A DNA stretch of 64,000 nt from Protea cynaroides (taxonomy: Eukaryota > Streptophyta > Magnoliopsida > Proteales > Proteaceae). Numbering within the stretch: the first letter of the stretch is position 1; every line of letters starts with the position of its first letter. The translations under genes and the position numbers were made by a program. Under the pieces are notes generated by a model. It had not been told where the DNA came from and searched no databases. It saw only the letters and a list, made by a program, of their open reading frames with translations. Shown here piece by piece: positions 1 to 10,789 of the stretch. The DNA is taken from NCBI GenBank assembly GCA_028583415.1, contig CM053274.1, forward strand, positions 89,109,902-89,173,901. Direction: 5' to 3'.

Positions 1-66
1 TGAGGTCAAAGTAGCAATCCAACAGGATCCACATCCCTTCCTCTATTTGGCTTACCATTTTTCATT
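1..66 (+). other. Chimeric retroelement scrap at the window edge
   Basis: Two short pieces sit next to the left LTR. Positions 1-36 match, in the opposite orientation, the polymerase region of the gypsy element at about 2200-2235 (about 31 of 35 bases; plus-strand translation reads EVKVAIQQDPH, compared with EVKVAILQDPH in the element). Positions about 44-66 match the reverse complement of about 4253-4276, at the gag/protease junction. The two pieces are not in the order they have in the element. I infer a rearranged junction, either from a template switch or from an end-joining event. Confidence 0.6.
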
Positions 67-751
67 CGAGTCTCGTTTCGATGAATATCATCTCGAAACT
101 CAAATCTAGGGTTTGACGGCAACTTAGGGTTTATTGGCCAATTTAGGGTTTTAGATCAATACCTACTTTGCATGGTATTGATCCACCCACACAACTAACA
201 TAGGATGAGAAGAATAGTTAAAACACTTACCGTTGACTGGCGTAGCGTGAGCTTCGTCGAACGGTAATGGCGGCACCTTCTTCTTCTTCCTAGCTCCTTC
301 TCCTTTCCAACCTCCCAACCTCCTTCTTTTCTCTAGGGTTTGCGAGAGACAATGAAAAGGATTTGAGGAGGCTTATGGGTGTATTTATAGGCTAAAAATA
401 GGGTTTAGTAACCCTACTAGGATTAGAAAACTTCTAGGATTCGAAATCAAGAAAGTGGGACCCTCAGAAGTCAATTTCTAGCTTTTCGTACTTTGCTGCG
501 CAGACTATACCGGTCGACCGGTACCAAGACCGGTACCATCGACCGGTCAACCTAAAATCAGGTTTAATTGGTCATCTTTGGTCCGATTTTGTACCTGGTT
601 GTCATCCGCTCGTCCCGTCTGGCCCGGTGATGATCGGAAGACCTGTCACGACACAAAACCAAGGTTTAGACCGGGTTTACGGAGTACGGGTCTTACAACT
701 CCACCACCCTTAAAAGAAATTTCGTCCCAAAATTTGCATGTAAGTTCTACA
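63..751 (-). repeat. Partial 3' LTR of the gypsy element
   Basis: Direct repeat of 7710-8388, including the shared GGTCGACCGG-type palindromic stretch (about 509-552 against 8142-8190). It begins on the minus strand with TGTAGAAC at 751. The match stops at about 63, so only about 0.69 kb of a 2.3-kb LTR is present. The missing part is replaced by unrelated retroelement scraps rather than being cut by the window edge. Confidence 0.8.
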
Positions 752-770
752 ACTCCCCCACCCTTAAAAG
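698..770 (-). other. Duplicated polypurine tract before the 3' LTR
   Basis: On the minus strand the purine-rich motif CTTTTAAGGGTGG(T/G)GGAGT occurs twice, at 770-752 and 716-698, each preceded by an AAATTT box and followed by TGTA. Either copy could prime plus-strand synthesis. The right LTR carries the 54 bp lying between the two copies, which fits use of the outer one. Confidence 0.6.
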
Positions 771-913
771 AAATTTTGGCCTCGAAATTTGAACGTACCT
801 TGATCGTCGAAAAGGTTAGGGTACTCCTTCCTTATCGCGCTCTCTTCTTCCCAAGTAATTTCCTCCACATTTTGGCTTCTCCAATGCACCTTCACATAAT
901 GGATATCCTTGGT

Positions 914-2488
914 TCAAAGTTGCTGAACTTTTCGACTTGAGAGCATCACAGGCACTTCCTCGAAAGTTAAGTCTTCAGTCAAGTCTGGGGGATCAGCGGT
1001 CAAGATGTGTGATGGATCTCTGACATACTTCTTCAGTAATGATACATGGAACACATTATGAACACTGGACATAGATGGTGGTAGAGTCAATTGATATGCT
1101 ACATTGCTACGTCGATTCAATATCTCATATGGTCCCACATACCTGGGGCATAGCTTCCCCTTCTTACCAAACCGTTTCAGACCTCGCACTGGTGATACCT
1201 TCAAGAATACCTTGTCACCCACTGTAAACTTCAGATCTCGACGTCGTTTATCCGCATAGTGCTTCTGTCGAACTTGAGCTGTCTTTACTCTCTCTTTGAT
1301 CTGATCAATCACTCGACAAGTTTCTTCAACAAACTCCGGTCCTACAATTCTTCTTTCCCCCACTTCGTTCCATAACAGAGGTGTACGACACTTCTTCCCA
1401 TAGAGTGCTTCATATGGGGCCATCTGAATTGTAGCCTGATAAATGTTGTTATAAGCAAACTCAATAAGTGATAGCTTCTCATCCCAAGCTCCCTTGAAAT
1501 CTAATGCACAAGCTCAGAGCATATCTTCTAAAATTTGAATAGTTCGCTCTGAATGTCCGTCCGTCTGAGGGTGAAAAGCTATACTGAACTTCAACTTCGT
1601 TCCAATAGCTTTCTGTAATCCTTCCCAGAACTTTGATGTAAAACGGGGATCTCTGTCCGATACTATACTCTCTGGAACGCCATGAAGTCTGACTATATTA
1701 TCAACATATAACTTGGCCAGTTTCTCCATGGTATACTGAGGTTTGATCGCAATAAATCGAGCTGTCTTGGTGAGTCGATCCACTATAACCCAGACTGCAT
1801 CCACTGACCTTGGTGTCAAAGGTAAGCCAGTGACGAAATCCATAGTAATACAATCCCACTTCCACGCAGGTTCCAGTAATGGCTGTAGCAAACCTGCGGG
1901 TCTCTGCCTTTCCGCTTTAACTTGTTGACAATTCAGACACTGGAACACAAAACGAGCTATATCTGCATTCATACCCCTCCACCAATATAGTCTTCTTAGA
2001 CCATGGTACATTTTGGTACTTCTTGGATGTACCGAATATGGAGTGTAATGAGCTTCAGTCATAACTCGGTCTCTGATATCGCAGTCTTCGCTCTCAGGTA
2101 TACATAACCGTCCACGATACCTGAGTACCTTGTCTGAATCCAAGGTAAAGTCAGGATTGCTTGTACCCTTCTCTAAGTCTTCTTGCACTGTCTTGAGATG
2201 AGGATCCTGTAGGATTGCTACCTTGACTTCATCAACTAGATCCGGCGAGATCTTCAAAGCTGCGAACATCATAGTGAACTTATGAATTAAGCCTTGCTCA
2301 ACTGGATCTTCTGCAGTCTCTATAATATACTCTTCATCACCTTCGATTGAACTTGAAGCTGCGGCACATAATGCAGCATTTGTACTTGGTCCAGCCTCAG
2401 GTTTCGATGCCCACTTTCTGCTTAAGGCGTCAGCCACCACATTTGCTTTACCCGGATGGTACTGGATGTCGCAATCATAATCTTTCAA
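914..2488 (-). pseudogene. Gypsy integrase and end of RNase H, with nonsense codons
   Basis: Reading leftwards from 2488, the frame carries the end of RNase H (HPGKANVVADALSRK), the HHCC zinc region (HPRSTKMYHGL ... CLNCQQVK), and an integrase core with the DD-E residues in ITMDFVTGLP, IVSDRDPRF and HSERTIQILEDML. A TGA at about 1514 follows EDML where relatives have arginine. The frame then resumes through ACALDF and MAPYEALYGKKCRTP to the C-terminal GPYEILNRR region. A second TGA at 914 follows VQQL, after which the same frame continues with TKDIHYVKVHW and ends before the polypurine tract. Both stops look like CGA to TGA changes. The catalytic residues are intact, but the chain is interrupted twice. 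Confidence 0.85.
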
Positions 2489-2497
2489 TAATTCCAG

Positions 2498-4232
2498 TCA
2501 TCTCCTCTGTCTCATATTCAGATCCTTCTGAGTGAAAAGATAAGTTAAGCTCTTGTGATCTGACTTGATCTGAAACTTCTCACCGTACAAGTAATGTCTC
2601 CAAGTCTTGATTGCGTGAATAACCGCTGCTAGCTCAAAGTCATGCGTAGGATAGTTCTTCTCATGCTCTTTTAACTGTCTTGATGCGTATGCAATCACCT
2701 GTTCTCCTTGCATCAGAACACACCCAATACCCAACCCTGAATCATCTGTATATAAAGTAAACGGTACGCTTGGTTCTGGGATGGTCAAGATAGGTGCAGA
2801 GACAAGTCTTGACTTCAAATTCTGAAAGCACTTCTCACACTCATCTGTCCATATGAATTTCTCTCCCTTCTTGGTCAATCTAGTGAGTGGAACAGGGATC
2901 CTGGAGTAATCTTCCATGAATCTTCTATAATAACCAGCCAACCCAAGGAAACTACGAATTTCCACAACAGATTTTGGTGTTTCCCATCCTACTATAGCAG
3001 CTATCTTACTTGGATCAACCTTGATATCGTCTTCAGATACTACATGGCCCAAGAAAGCCACTTCCTTCAGCCAAAACTCACACTTCTTGAACTTAGCATA
3101 AAGCTTCTCCTGTCTCAGTCGTTGTAGGGCTGCCCTCAAGTGTGATGTATGAGTCTCCATGTCCTTAGAGTAGATCAATATGTCATCGATGAATACAATG
3201 ACCGAAGTGTCCAACATATCATGAAACACTCGGTTCATCAGTTCCATAAACGACGCTGGAGCATTGGTCAACCCGAAAGACATAACTAGAAACTCATAAT
3301 GCCCATACCTCGTTCTGAAAGCAGTCTTCGGAATGTCTCCGGCCTTGATCTTCAATTGGTGATACCCTGATCGAAGATCGATCTTTGAGAAAACCTTTGC
3401 ACCCTGTAACTGGTCAAACAAATCATCGATCCTAGGTAAAGGATACCGATTCTTGATCGTCAATAGACAGCCTTAAACTTACATCCTTCTTCTTGACGAA
3501 TAATACAGGTGCTCCCCAAGGCGATATACTAGGTCGTATGAAGCCCTTATCCAACAATTCTTGTAATTGGGTCTTCAACTCCTTTAACTCGGTCGGGGCC
3601 ATTCTGTATGGTGCTTTAGACACCGGCGCCGAACCTGGCATAAGGTCTATCACAAATTCTGTAGCCCTGTCTGGTGGTAAATATGGAAGATCTTCTGGAA
3701 ATACATCTGGAAACTCTCGTATCACCTCTAGATCTTCCATCTTTGGCACCTCAGCATTGGTGTCGACTACAGATACTAGATAACCCACTCCCCCCTTCTC
3801 TAAGCATCTTTTAGCTTTTAGGGCGGAGAGAATCAGCTTCCGCTTCCTAGATAGCTTGATCCCAGCGAAGCTATACTCCCTTCCCTCCCTGTCAGTAAGC
3901 ACAAGCTTCCTTTCACCACATAATAGGATGGCTGAATGACGGCCTAGCCAATCCATTCCCAGGATGACATCAAAGTCTGCCATCTCGAGTAGTACTAGGC
4001 TTGCTTCTAAGTCTCGGCCCTCAATACATACAGTACATGGTCCATAATATTCAGTCAAAGCCACTTCGACTCCTAGTGGAGAGCGAACTATCAAGCTTGG
4101 GTCCAAATGCTTGATTGGTAACTCCATTCGCTTCCCAAAAGAAATAGAAACAAAGGAGTGCGTGGCCCCAGAGTCAAATAGTACTCTGGCAGGTATAACA
4201 GCTACATTTACAATTCCTGGAATTTTTATTAT
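2498..4232 (-). pseudogene. Gypsy protease, reverse transcriptase and RNase H, frameshifted
   Basis: The aspartic protease active site LFDSGATHSF lies at about 4151-4180, followed by ILGMDWLGRH. RT starts with the PYRMAPTELKEL and GFIRPSISPWGAPV motifs. The frame breaks at about 3450-3470, just after KKKDVSLRLSIDD, where relatives have the CIDYRELN block; part of it is lost. RT continues in another frame from NRYPLPRIDDLFDQL, through KIDLRSGYHQ and the catalytic VFIDDILIYSK, to the RNase H start FTLYTDDSGLGIG and SDHKSLTYL. The frame then stops at 2498 (NMRQRR-stop). The core catalytic aspartates are present, but there are at least one frameshift and one stop. Confidence 0.85.
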
Positions 4233-5467
4233 CCCTTAGTTCTATATGCGCATACACACAATGAAAAATGGTAAGCCAAATAGTAAGGGATAAAGTCATA
4301 CCAATGACCACATCCGGTGATGCAGCTGCCTCTTCAGTGGTGACCGCATAAACTTTTCCCTGCTGGGGAGGTTGCTTCTTAGGTAGAGTGGAGGTCCTTG
4401 CAATATGACCCACTTGCTGGCAGTTGAAACACTTTATATTCGGGTTGTATCCGGCATTCTGTGGCACAGGGGGTGCCGTATTGTTCCTTGCAGGCACTGC
4501 AGCGGTCGGAGCCCTGTATGGGCGGTCTAGTATTACCGCCACCTGAACTCACACTAGTAGGTCTCTTCACTCCCCTATTCCGAGCAAAGAAGCTGTCCCT
4601 CTGACTGGACTCTATCACCCTCGTAACCTGCACAGGCTCGTTATAGATCTTCTTGTCCAGACCCAAGATGTGCTCTCTAATGCTCCCACGTAGTCCCATG
4701 GTGAACCTACGTGTCTTGGTCTCTTCCTTTTGCATACTTGTCGGTGCGAAGAAGAATAGTTCTTCATACCTCTGCTGATAAGCATCCACGGTCGACTGAG
4801 ATTGCTGTAGGTTGAGGAACTCCTTCTCCATCTGATCCCTGAAACTCTTCGGAAAATATTTATCGAAGAAGGCAGCTTTAAACACTTCCCAACCCACCAG
4901 TGTATACTTAGTCTCCAGATATGCCCGTGTAGAATTCCACCAAGCATTTGCATCTTCTCTTAGCATGTGAGTAGCAAATAAAACTTTTTCCTCTTCTGTA
5001 CAAGTCATCAGATGAAAATTCTTCTCCATCTCTGCAACCCACTGTGCTGGCCACAATGGTTTCCCTGTTCTACCAGTGAATGATGAAGGCTTCAACTTCA
5101 GGAATCTATCCACCGCCCTACTCAAATCGTGCTGTCCCTGCGTGTCTACTCCGTACCATGGTGGTGGGTACGGATAAGCTCCCGGTAAGCGGAGGCGACG
5201 AGCGCGATGCGGTGGTGGTACGTTCTGTGCTTGGCCCATCGGCCTTGGACTACCCTGCATTGGCTGTGAGGTATTTTTCTCTCCAGACTCAAGCGTACCT
5301 CCCGTGGGGACAGAACCTGTTGGCCTGAGCATCTTCAGTACCTCGCTCAGGAATTCCTTTTGTTGAGCTTGCATCTGATAGACCAGGTTTGTAACAATGG
5401 TCTCAGAATCCCTGTGGGGCGGCCCAGGTAAATTTGTTGGTACTTCTGGGACCCGTTCCTCTTCCAC
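4174..5467 (-). pseudogene. Gypsy gag (capsid and zinc knuckle), frameshifted
   Basis: The frame from 5467 carries a retrotransposon gag domain: a proline-rich N terminus, then SSFTGRTGKPLWPAQW, MLREDANAWWNS, FKAAFFDKYFP and EFLNLQQSQSTVDAY. It leaves the frame near 4520-4540. The next part, with RPYRAPTAAVPARN and the nucleocapsid-like CFNCQQVGHIARTS, is in another frame. In that knuckle the fourth ligand of the CCHC motif is serine, not cysteine. The knuckle is followed by about 60 aa unlike any gag-protease linker I know (near 4180-4290) before a further shift into protease. The true start codon upstream of 5467 is not clear because a TGA lies in frame at about 5530. Confidence 0.8.
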
Positions 5468-5529
5468 TTCCTGACTTGGTTCTCTAACATGGTCTTGTTC
5501 AACCTGTTCTTCCTCTACAGCTGGGCTGT

Positions 5530-6065
5530 CTCATCCTTCCCCAGACCCGGTGTTGAGTATGTTCACTGAGATCAGGGACACCCGAGGGGTCATCCTAGAG
5601 TCTCGGCGAGAGATGGGTCGGGAGTTGGGACGTCGGCTGCCGGCCTATGGGTGACTCGGGACCGGGTGCATTGGCTTAGGGTCGCTTACGAGTGAGATTA
5701 TGATATAGCGGACCCTATTCCTCCTAGGCCCCCTTACCCCATGATTGTCCCTTTTATTTTCTTCTCTTTTGCATATGACTATTTATATAACAGGTAATGC
5801 CATCCCGGTTTGTGGACTGTACCCTGTAGCACTACTTCATTTGATACTTATTTTCTTAATTAATGGAAATTTTCATGGTTTTTCCTAACTAGTGCATGTG
5901 TAAATGTTAAGTTCCATATTTAGAATAATACATTATTTTCTTTCTTAGTCAGTCTCAGGTATCAAACAAAACTTAGGGTGTGTTTGTATTAAAATTTTTA
6001 ATATTTCCTAACTCAGTTCACCGATTCAGTTAAGTGCAATATGGTTTGTTGGACAGAGCCCGAGA
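5530..6065 (-). other. Untranslated leader of the gypsy element
   Basis: About 0.5 kb lies between the primer-binding site and gag. I see no open frame of note. The upper part is AT-rich and the part near gag is GC-rich, as is common in 5' leaders of such elements. Confidence 0.4.
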
Positions 6066-6077
6066 GCTCTGATACCA
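6066..6077 (-). other. Primer-binding site (initiator Met tRNA)
   Basis: On the minus strand this reads TGGTATCAGAGC, the complement of the 3' end of plant initiator methionine tRNA. It lies 3 nt from the LTR end (…TGACA). This fixes the orientation of the element as minus and the inner boundary of its 5' LTR. Confidence 0.9.
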
Positions 6078-6080
6078 AGT

Positions 6081-8388
6081 TGTCACACCCCAATTCTGAT
6101 CCAACGGGAATGGTGTGAGTGAACCGCCATTGAACCAATGGTTCACACCAGGATCTCGAATAGGCCGTGTCCGTTCATACAAACCATTACACATAACCAC
6201 AATCAGAATATAAATATACAGCGGAAGACTTTAAATAGAATGAACTGAGTATCTATTGATAACTTAAATAATATCCAATTATCCAAATTCAAACACATAA
6301 AATAATATCATTACATCCCTTTAATCTAATAAAAAATAAAGAAATTAAATAAATAAAATCCAATCAAAGGTACACGCAGAAAGGGCACTCGCATGAAGCG
6401 TCATGCTCGTCCTCTCCCGCCTGCACACTCAAAGCAGCGATGTCACCATACGTCGGAGCGTTCACATAGTCGTCAACAGTGTAACCTGCATCAACATCTA
6501 AAACAATGTGTACACAAAGGGTGAGCTCACAACTTAGCTCAGTAAGACAATCAGACAATTTCACAATATTATGCATGAGTAACAATCATTTTATGCTGTG
6601 GTTTGGTTTTAAGTTTGTAATGTGCTATAGAAAGGTTTGGTGGCCCCCGCACCTCTATACACGAGTGTGTGGCACCTCATGGTTCACACCCCCATTGGCC
6701 CACATGCACCCATCATGGAATAGAGATAGAGCTAAGATACCCACGTACCTCCCCTGATACTCTACCCATACCAGTACCTAAGCCCCTACTGGTCAGGGCT
6801 CGCAAACTGGGCTCGCAACTAATCAATCATATATGTTAACAATGTATGCTCTATCCCAGCACAGCCATCTACGGCATAGAGATAGAGCTAAGGCATTCCC
6901 ACACCTCCCCTGATGCCCTATCCGCAACTAACTCACTAGGATAGAAACACAACGCAGGTAGACCCTATCCCAACATAACTCCCTACGGTATAGAGATAGA
7001 GCTAAAGCATCGTGGACAAGCCAGCGTCAACTCGGAGACCACAGTACCACATAATAATGGCCAGGCCAACATCAATATCGGAGACCACCATACCACGACC
7101 TTCCCCTGATACCCCACCCGTACCAAGCATGTTAAGACCGAATACTACAAAAGGTCCTAATGTGAAGAGTGATCCCAGGCCCATGCCCCACTCCACACAC
7201 TAACGAAAACAATCACATGCCTAACAATCACATCCTATCAATGCATGAACAGTAATAATAACTGAAAGTAAAAGATGACATGTGAATATGCACAAACAAC
7301 ACATCTTATATAATCAGGTGATTAACAACAATTTACTGTCCATTAATTATTAGGTTTAGGTCAGATTCCCTTACCTGACGCTCGTTTGTTAGCTTGCTCC
7401 ACGTCGTAAGATCCAAACGATATGTCACCAAGTCCTACAACATTATTAGGGTTTCATTAGAATATATTGTTTAGGGTTTCATGTTGGTCGGAAACCAACC
7501 AAAATCCAAAACCAGTCTTTCAGAGCTGACCGGTCTCACCATACCGGTCGCAACCCTGTGAACAGACTGTCAATCGGTATGGTCGACTGGTATGTCTCCG
7601 AAAGACCATACACTTGATTTGTCGACTTTCGTCGATCAATCTCCATGGATTTTCAGGGTTTCTCCTATCCATTCTAAGTCTAAACTTGGAGTTAGAGTTA
7701 TCCCCAACTCATTCGAGTCTCGTTTCGATGAATATCATCTCGAAACTCAAATCTAGGGTTTGACGGCAACTTAGGATTTATTGACCAATTTAGGGTTTTA
7801 GATCAATACCTACTTTGCATGGTATTGATCCACCCACACAACTAACATAGGATGAGAAGAATAGTTAAAACTTACCGTTGACTGGCGTAGCGTGAGCTTC
7901 GTCGAACGGTAATGGCGGCACCTTCTTCTTCTTCCTAGCTCCTTCTCCTTTCCAACCTCCTTCTTTTCTCTAGGGTTTGCGAGAGACAATGGAAAGGATT
8001 TGAGGAGGCTTATGGGTGTATTTATTGGCTAAAAATAGGGTTTAGTAACCCTACTAGGATTAGGAAACTTCTAGGATTCGAAATCAGGAAAGTGGGACCC
8101 TCAGAAGTCAATTTCTGGCTTTCCGCACATTGTTGTGCAGACTATACCGGTCGACCGGTACCAAGACCGGTACCATCGACCGGTCAACCTAAAATCAAGT
8201 TTAATTGGTCGTCTTTGGTCCGATTTCATACCTGGTTGTCATCCGCTCGTCCCGTCTGGCCCGGTGATGATCGGAAGACCTGTCACGACATAAAACCAAG
8301 GTTTAGACCGAGTTTACGGAGTGCGGGTCTTACAACTCCACCACCCTTAAAAGAAATTTCGTCCCAAAATTTGCATGTAGGTTCTACA
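6081..8388 (-). repeat. 5' LTR of the gypsy element
   Basis: Runs on the minus strand from TGTAGAAC (8388) to GGGTGTGACA (6081). An internal TGTAAGACCC at 8334 matches the exact start of the related solo LTR at 18823, so 54 bp at the outer end (8335-8388) are extra relative to that family member. The same 54 bp occur in the 3' LTR copy (698-751). The LTR carries GGTCGACCGG palindromes at about 8148-8185 and a block of tandem-like GATAGAGCTA motifs at about 6720-7010. Confidence 0.75.
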
Positions 8389-8390
8389 TA

Positions 8391-8572
8391 GGGTGTGTCT
8401 CTCAGGGAGTAAAGTATGTCTCTTAGGGAGTAGGTGTATGTCTCTCAGGGTGGAAAGGGTATATGTCTCTTAGGGAGTAGGGTGTGTCTCTTAGGGAGTA
8501 GAGTATGTCTCTCAAAGAGTAGGTGTATGTCTCTCAAGGAGAAAAATATGTGTACTCTCAGGGAGGAAATTT
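8391..8572 (+). repeat. Minisatellite, about 22-25 bp unit
   Basis: About eight imperfect copies of a unit containing GTCTCT(C/T)AGGGAGTA, directly abutting the outer end of the gypsy LTR. No gene is seen here. Confidence 0.75.
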
Positions 8573-10200
8573 TATGTATATAGACTGAGGTGTAGTACCG
8601 TATCTGGGAGTTTCCCAGACTACCTACGTATCTTAGGGTTTGTCCTAAGAATCAGGATCTGCGTAGTTCGGAACAATGTTCATTGGGTGACTCGCTTGGA
8701 TCGAAATATGGGTGGTCCAGCCGGACCGAATGATGATCCTAGATGATCTATGGTTGGATTCACATCACACCTATCTAGGTTTCTGCATCTTAGAGGAATG
8801 AGTTGAAGGGTAGGGATCCTCCTAAAGCTACCCTTCGGGTAGGGATCCTCCTAAAGCTACCCTTCTAACCTAAACCCTAATTTTAGAATTCTTGGGCTAG
8901 GCTTCATGATTCTTGATTAAGACTTTTATCTTTTCTGCTTCTACCGTTCCCTGAATGTGGGTGCCTACATGCACGTCCCCACACTTAGAAATGTCTTCTA
9001 TCGGTGTACATGCATGGTAGTTCGACTAGGGTGTAGCAGAAAGTAAATTCTTTGTCGACGACAAGTATCATTCAAGGATGGCATTAACAAGCATGTCAAA
9101 CATGGTAGTGTTCTCAAAGCTAACTGTGCAAGCATTCTAAACATGGCATGCACAATATGATAGTGTGATCAAGTAAACAAGGTAGATGCACAAATATAAC
9201 AATGAAGACAATATCAGGTCCTTAATCTAACGGTTAGATCTGTTCAAAACATTGATAATCATGATCAATACTTAGATTTCATCAAAATAGCCAAGATCAA
9301 CGACTCAAATCTCACATCAAGTTATAATCATGATCAATGACTCATATCTTAGCAAAATAGCTAAGATTTATGGCTTAGATTTCACAAAAAGATAATATAG
9401 TTGTTCAGATTAGTCATCATGATAATCAACCGCTCAGATTCGATCAAAAACACTCATTATCAAGATCCAATGGTTCAAATCACTCAAAATCACTCATAAT
9501 GAAAATCCAACGGTTCAAATCCCTCAAGATCATAATCTAACCATTCAGATTCATTTAAACCATTCCCAAAGATAATCTAGTGGTTTAGATCACTCATCAT
9601 GACAATCCAACCACTCAGATTCGATAAAGTCACTTATCAAGACAATCCAATGGTTCAAATTACTTAAGATCACAATCCAACCATTCAGATTAATTAAAAT
9701 CACTTCCAGAGATAATCCAATGGTTTGAATTACTTAAAATCACATCAAAATTTCAAATCAAAGACCATGATCAACTCACGAAAATTCCAATTATATGGTC
9801 ATAATCAATTTTCATAAAATTTAGATCATGTGGTTGGGTCACCCACATTAAAATTCTAATCATATGGTCGGACCAATCACATTAAAATTCCCATCACATG
9901 GTCGGACCAATAAAAAAAATTCAATCTTACGGTTGGATCAATTTTTCATCACATTAAATTTCCAAGCACATCGGATCAATTTCATCACCCAAAACACAAG
10001 ATCAACAGCCATATTTCATCTCATCAAATTCATAATAAGAAAGGTTGAGCCAAACCCAACATAAACATGTGGAAGCCAAAGTGTATGATCAAATAATCAT
10101 CATGTATGCGAAGATACAATATCAAAATGAAGAAAATAACTGCAATACAATATACAAGTATGGTAAACTGGAGAAGAAAACCAACCTGATGTGCGTTGGT
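8573..10200. repeat. Gene-free DNA with diverged short repeats
   Basis: No supported gene. At about 8806-8865 the motif GGGTAGGGATCCTCCTAAAG occurs twice in tandem. From about 9210 to 9770 there are many diverged copies of a motif like AATCCAA(C/T)GGTTCAAAT separated by CACTCA-type spacers, so this stretch is an old minisatellite. AT content is high. Confidence 0.55.
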
Positions 10201-10214
10201 GAGATTGAACAGCA

Positions 10215-10525
10215 GGATGTCACGAGGATCGTCGGGTTGACGACGATGATCATCGTAGGGTGTCGCGAGGATCATCAGGTTGACGACGAATGTCTTCGCA
10301 GGATGTCGCGAGGATCATCGGGTTGACGACAAAGGTCTTCGCTGGATGTCGCTAGGATCGTCGGGTTGACGACGAAGGTCTTCGCTAGATATCTCGAGGA
10401 TCGTCGGGTTGACGACAAAGGTCTTCGCAGGGTGTCACGAGGATTGTCGGGTTGCCAATGAAGGTCTTTACAGGATGTCGCAAGGATCACCAGGTTGACG
10501 ACGATGATCGTCGCAGGGTGTGGAA
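10215..10525 (+). repeat. 43-bp minisatellite, about seven copies
   Basis: The unit contains GAGGATC(G/A)TCGGGTTGACG followed by a GACGAAGGTCTTCGC-type segment, 43 bp per turn, with about 5-20% divergence between copies. Because 43 is not a multiple of three, reading frames across it shift from copy to copy and are not genes. Confidence 0.85.
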
Positions 10526-10527
10526 AT

Positions 10528-10775
10528 TAGTTTATACTCGGTTGGGGTGCATGCGGACAGGTATGGGGATGGTGCGAGCTCGGCTGGGGATGGTGCGGAC
10601 AAGTGTGGGGATGGTGCGTGCTCGGCTGGGTGTGTGTTGCAGACAGGCGTGGGCATGGTGCGTGCTCGGCTGGGTGTGTATTGCAGACAGGCGTGGGGAT
10701 GGTGCTTGCTCGACTGGGTGTGGAAGTTAAGTTACACTCAATTGGGGTGCATGCGGACAAGTGTGGGGATGTATC
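10528..10775 (+). repeat. Second minisatellite, about 44-51 bp unit
   Basis: A GC-rich unit built around GGGGATGGTGCGTGCTCGGC and TTGCAGACAGGCGTGG, three to five imperfect copies. It is flanked on both sides by a related segment containing TTGGGGTGCATGCGGACA (about 10542 and 10741), so the whole block sits between two larger direct repeats. It is unrelated in sequence to the neighbouring 43-bp array. Confidence 0.7.
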
Positions 10776-10789
10776 GAAGGTAATGGTTG

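Larger units (their letters stand above)
63..8388 (-). mobile_element. Ty3/gypsy LTR retrotransposon, Tekay/Del-like, decayed
   Basis: A full-length layout is visible on the minus strand: 5' LTR (8388 down to 6081), a primer-binding site complementary to initiator methionine tRNA (6077-6066), gag, protease, reverse transcriptase, RNase H, integrase, a polypurine tract and a partial 3' LTR (751 down to 63). The gene order with integrase last, the long LTRs and the sequence style of RT and integrase fit the Tekay/Del group of chromoviruses; that lineage assignment is inference. A recognisable chromodomain is not evident, only a degenerate C-terminal tail. Reading frames are broken by several stops and frameshifts, so the element cannot code for its own movement. 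Confidence 0.85.

Noticed and set aside
10215..10525. CRISPR-like array
   Set aside because: The repeat is contiguous with no unique spacers and lies in plant nuclear DNA; it is a minisatellite.
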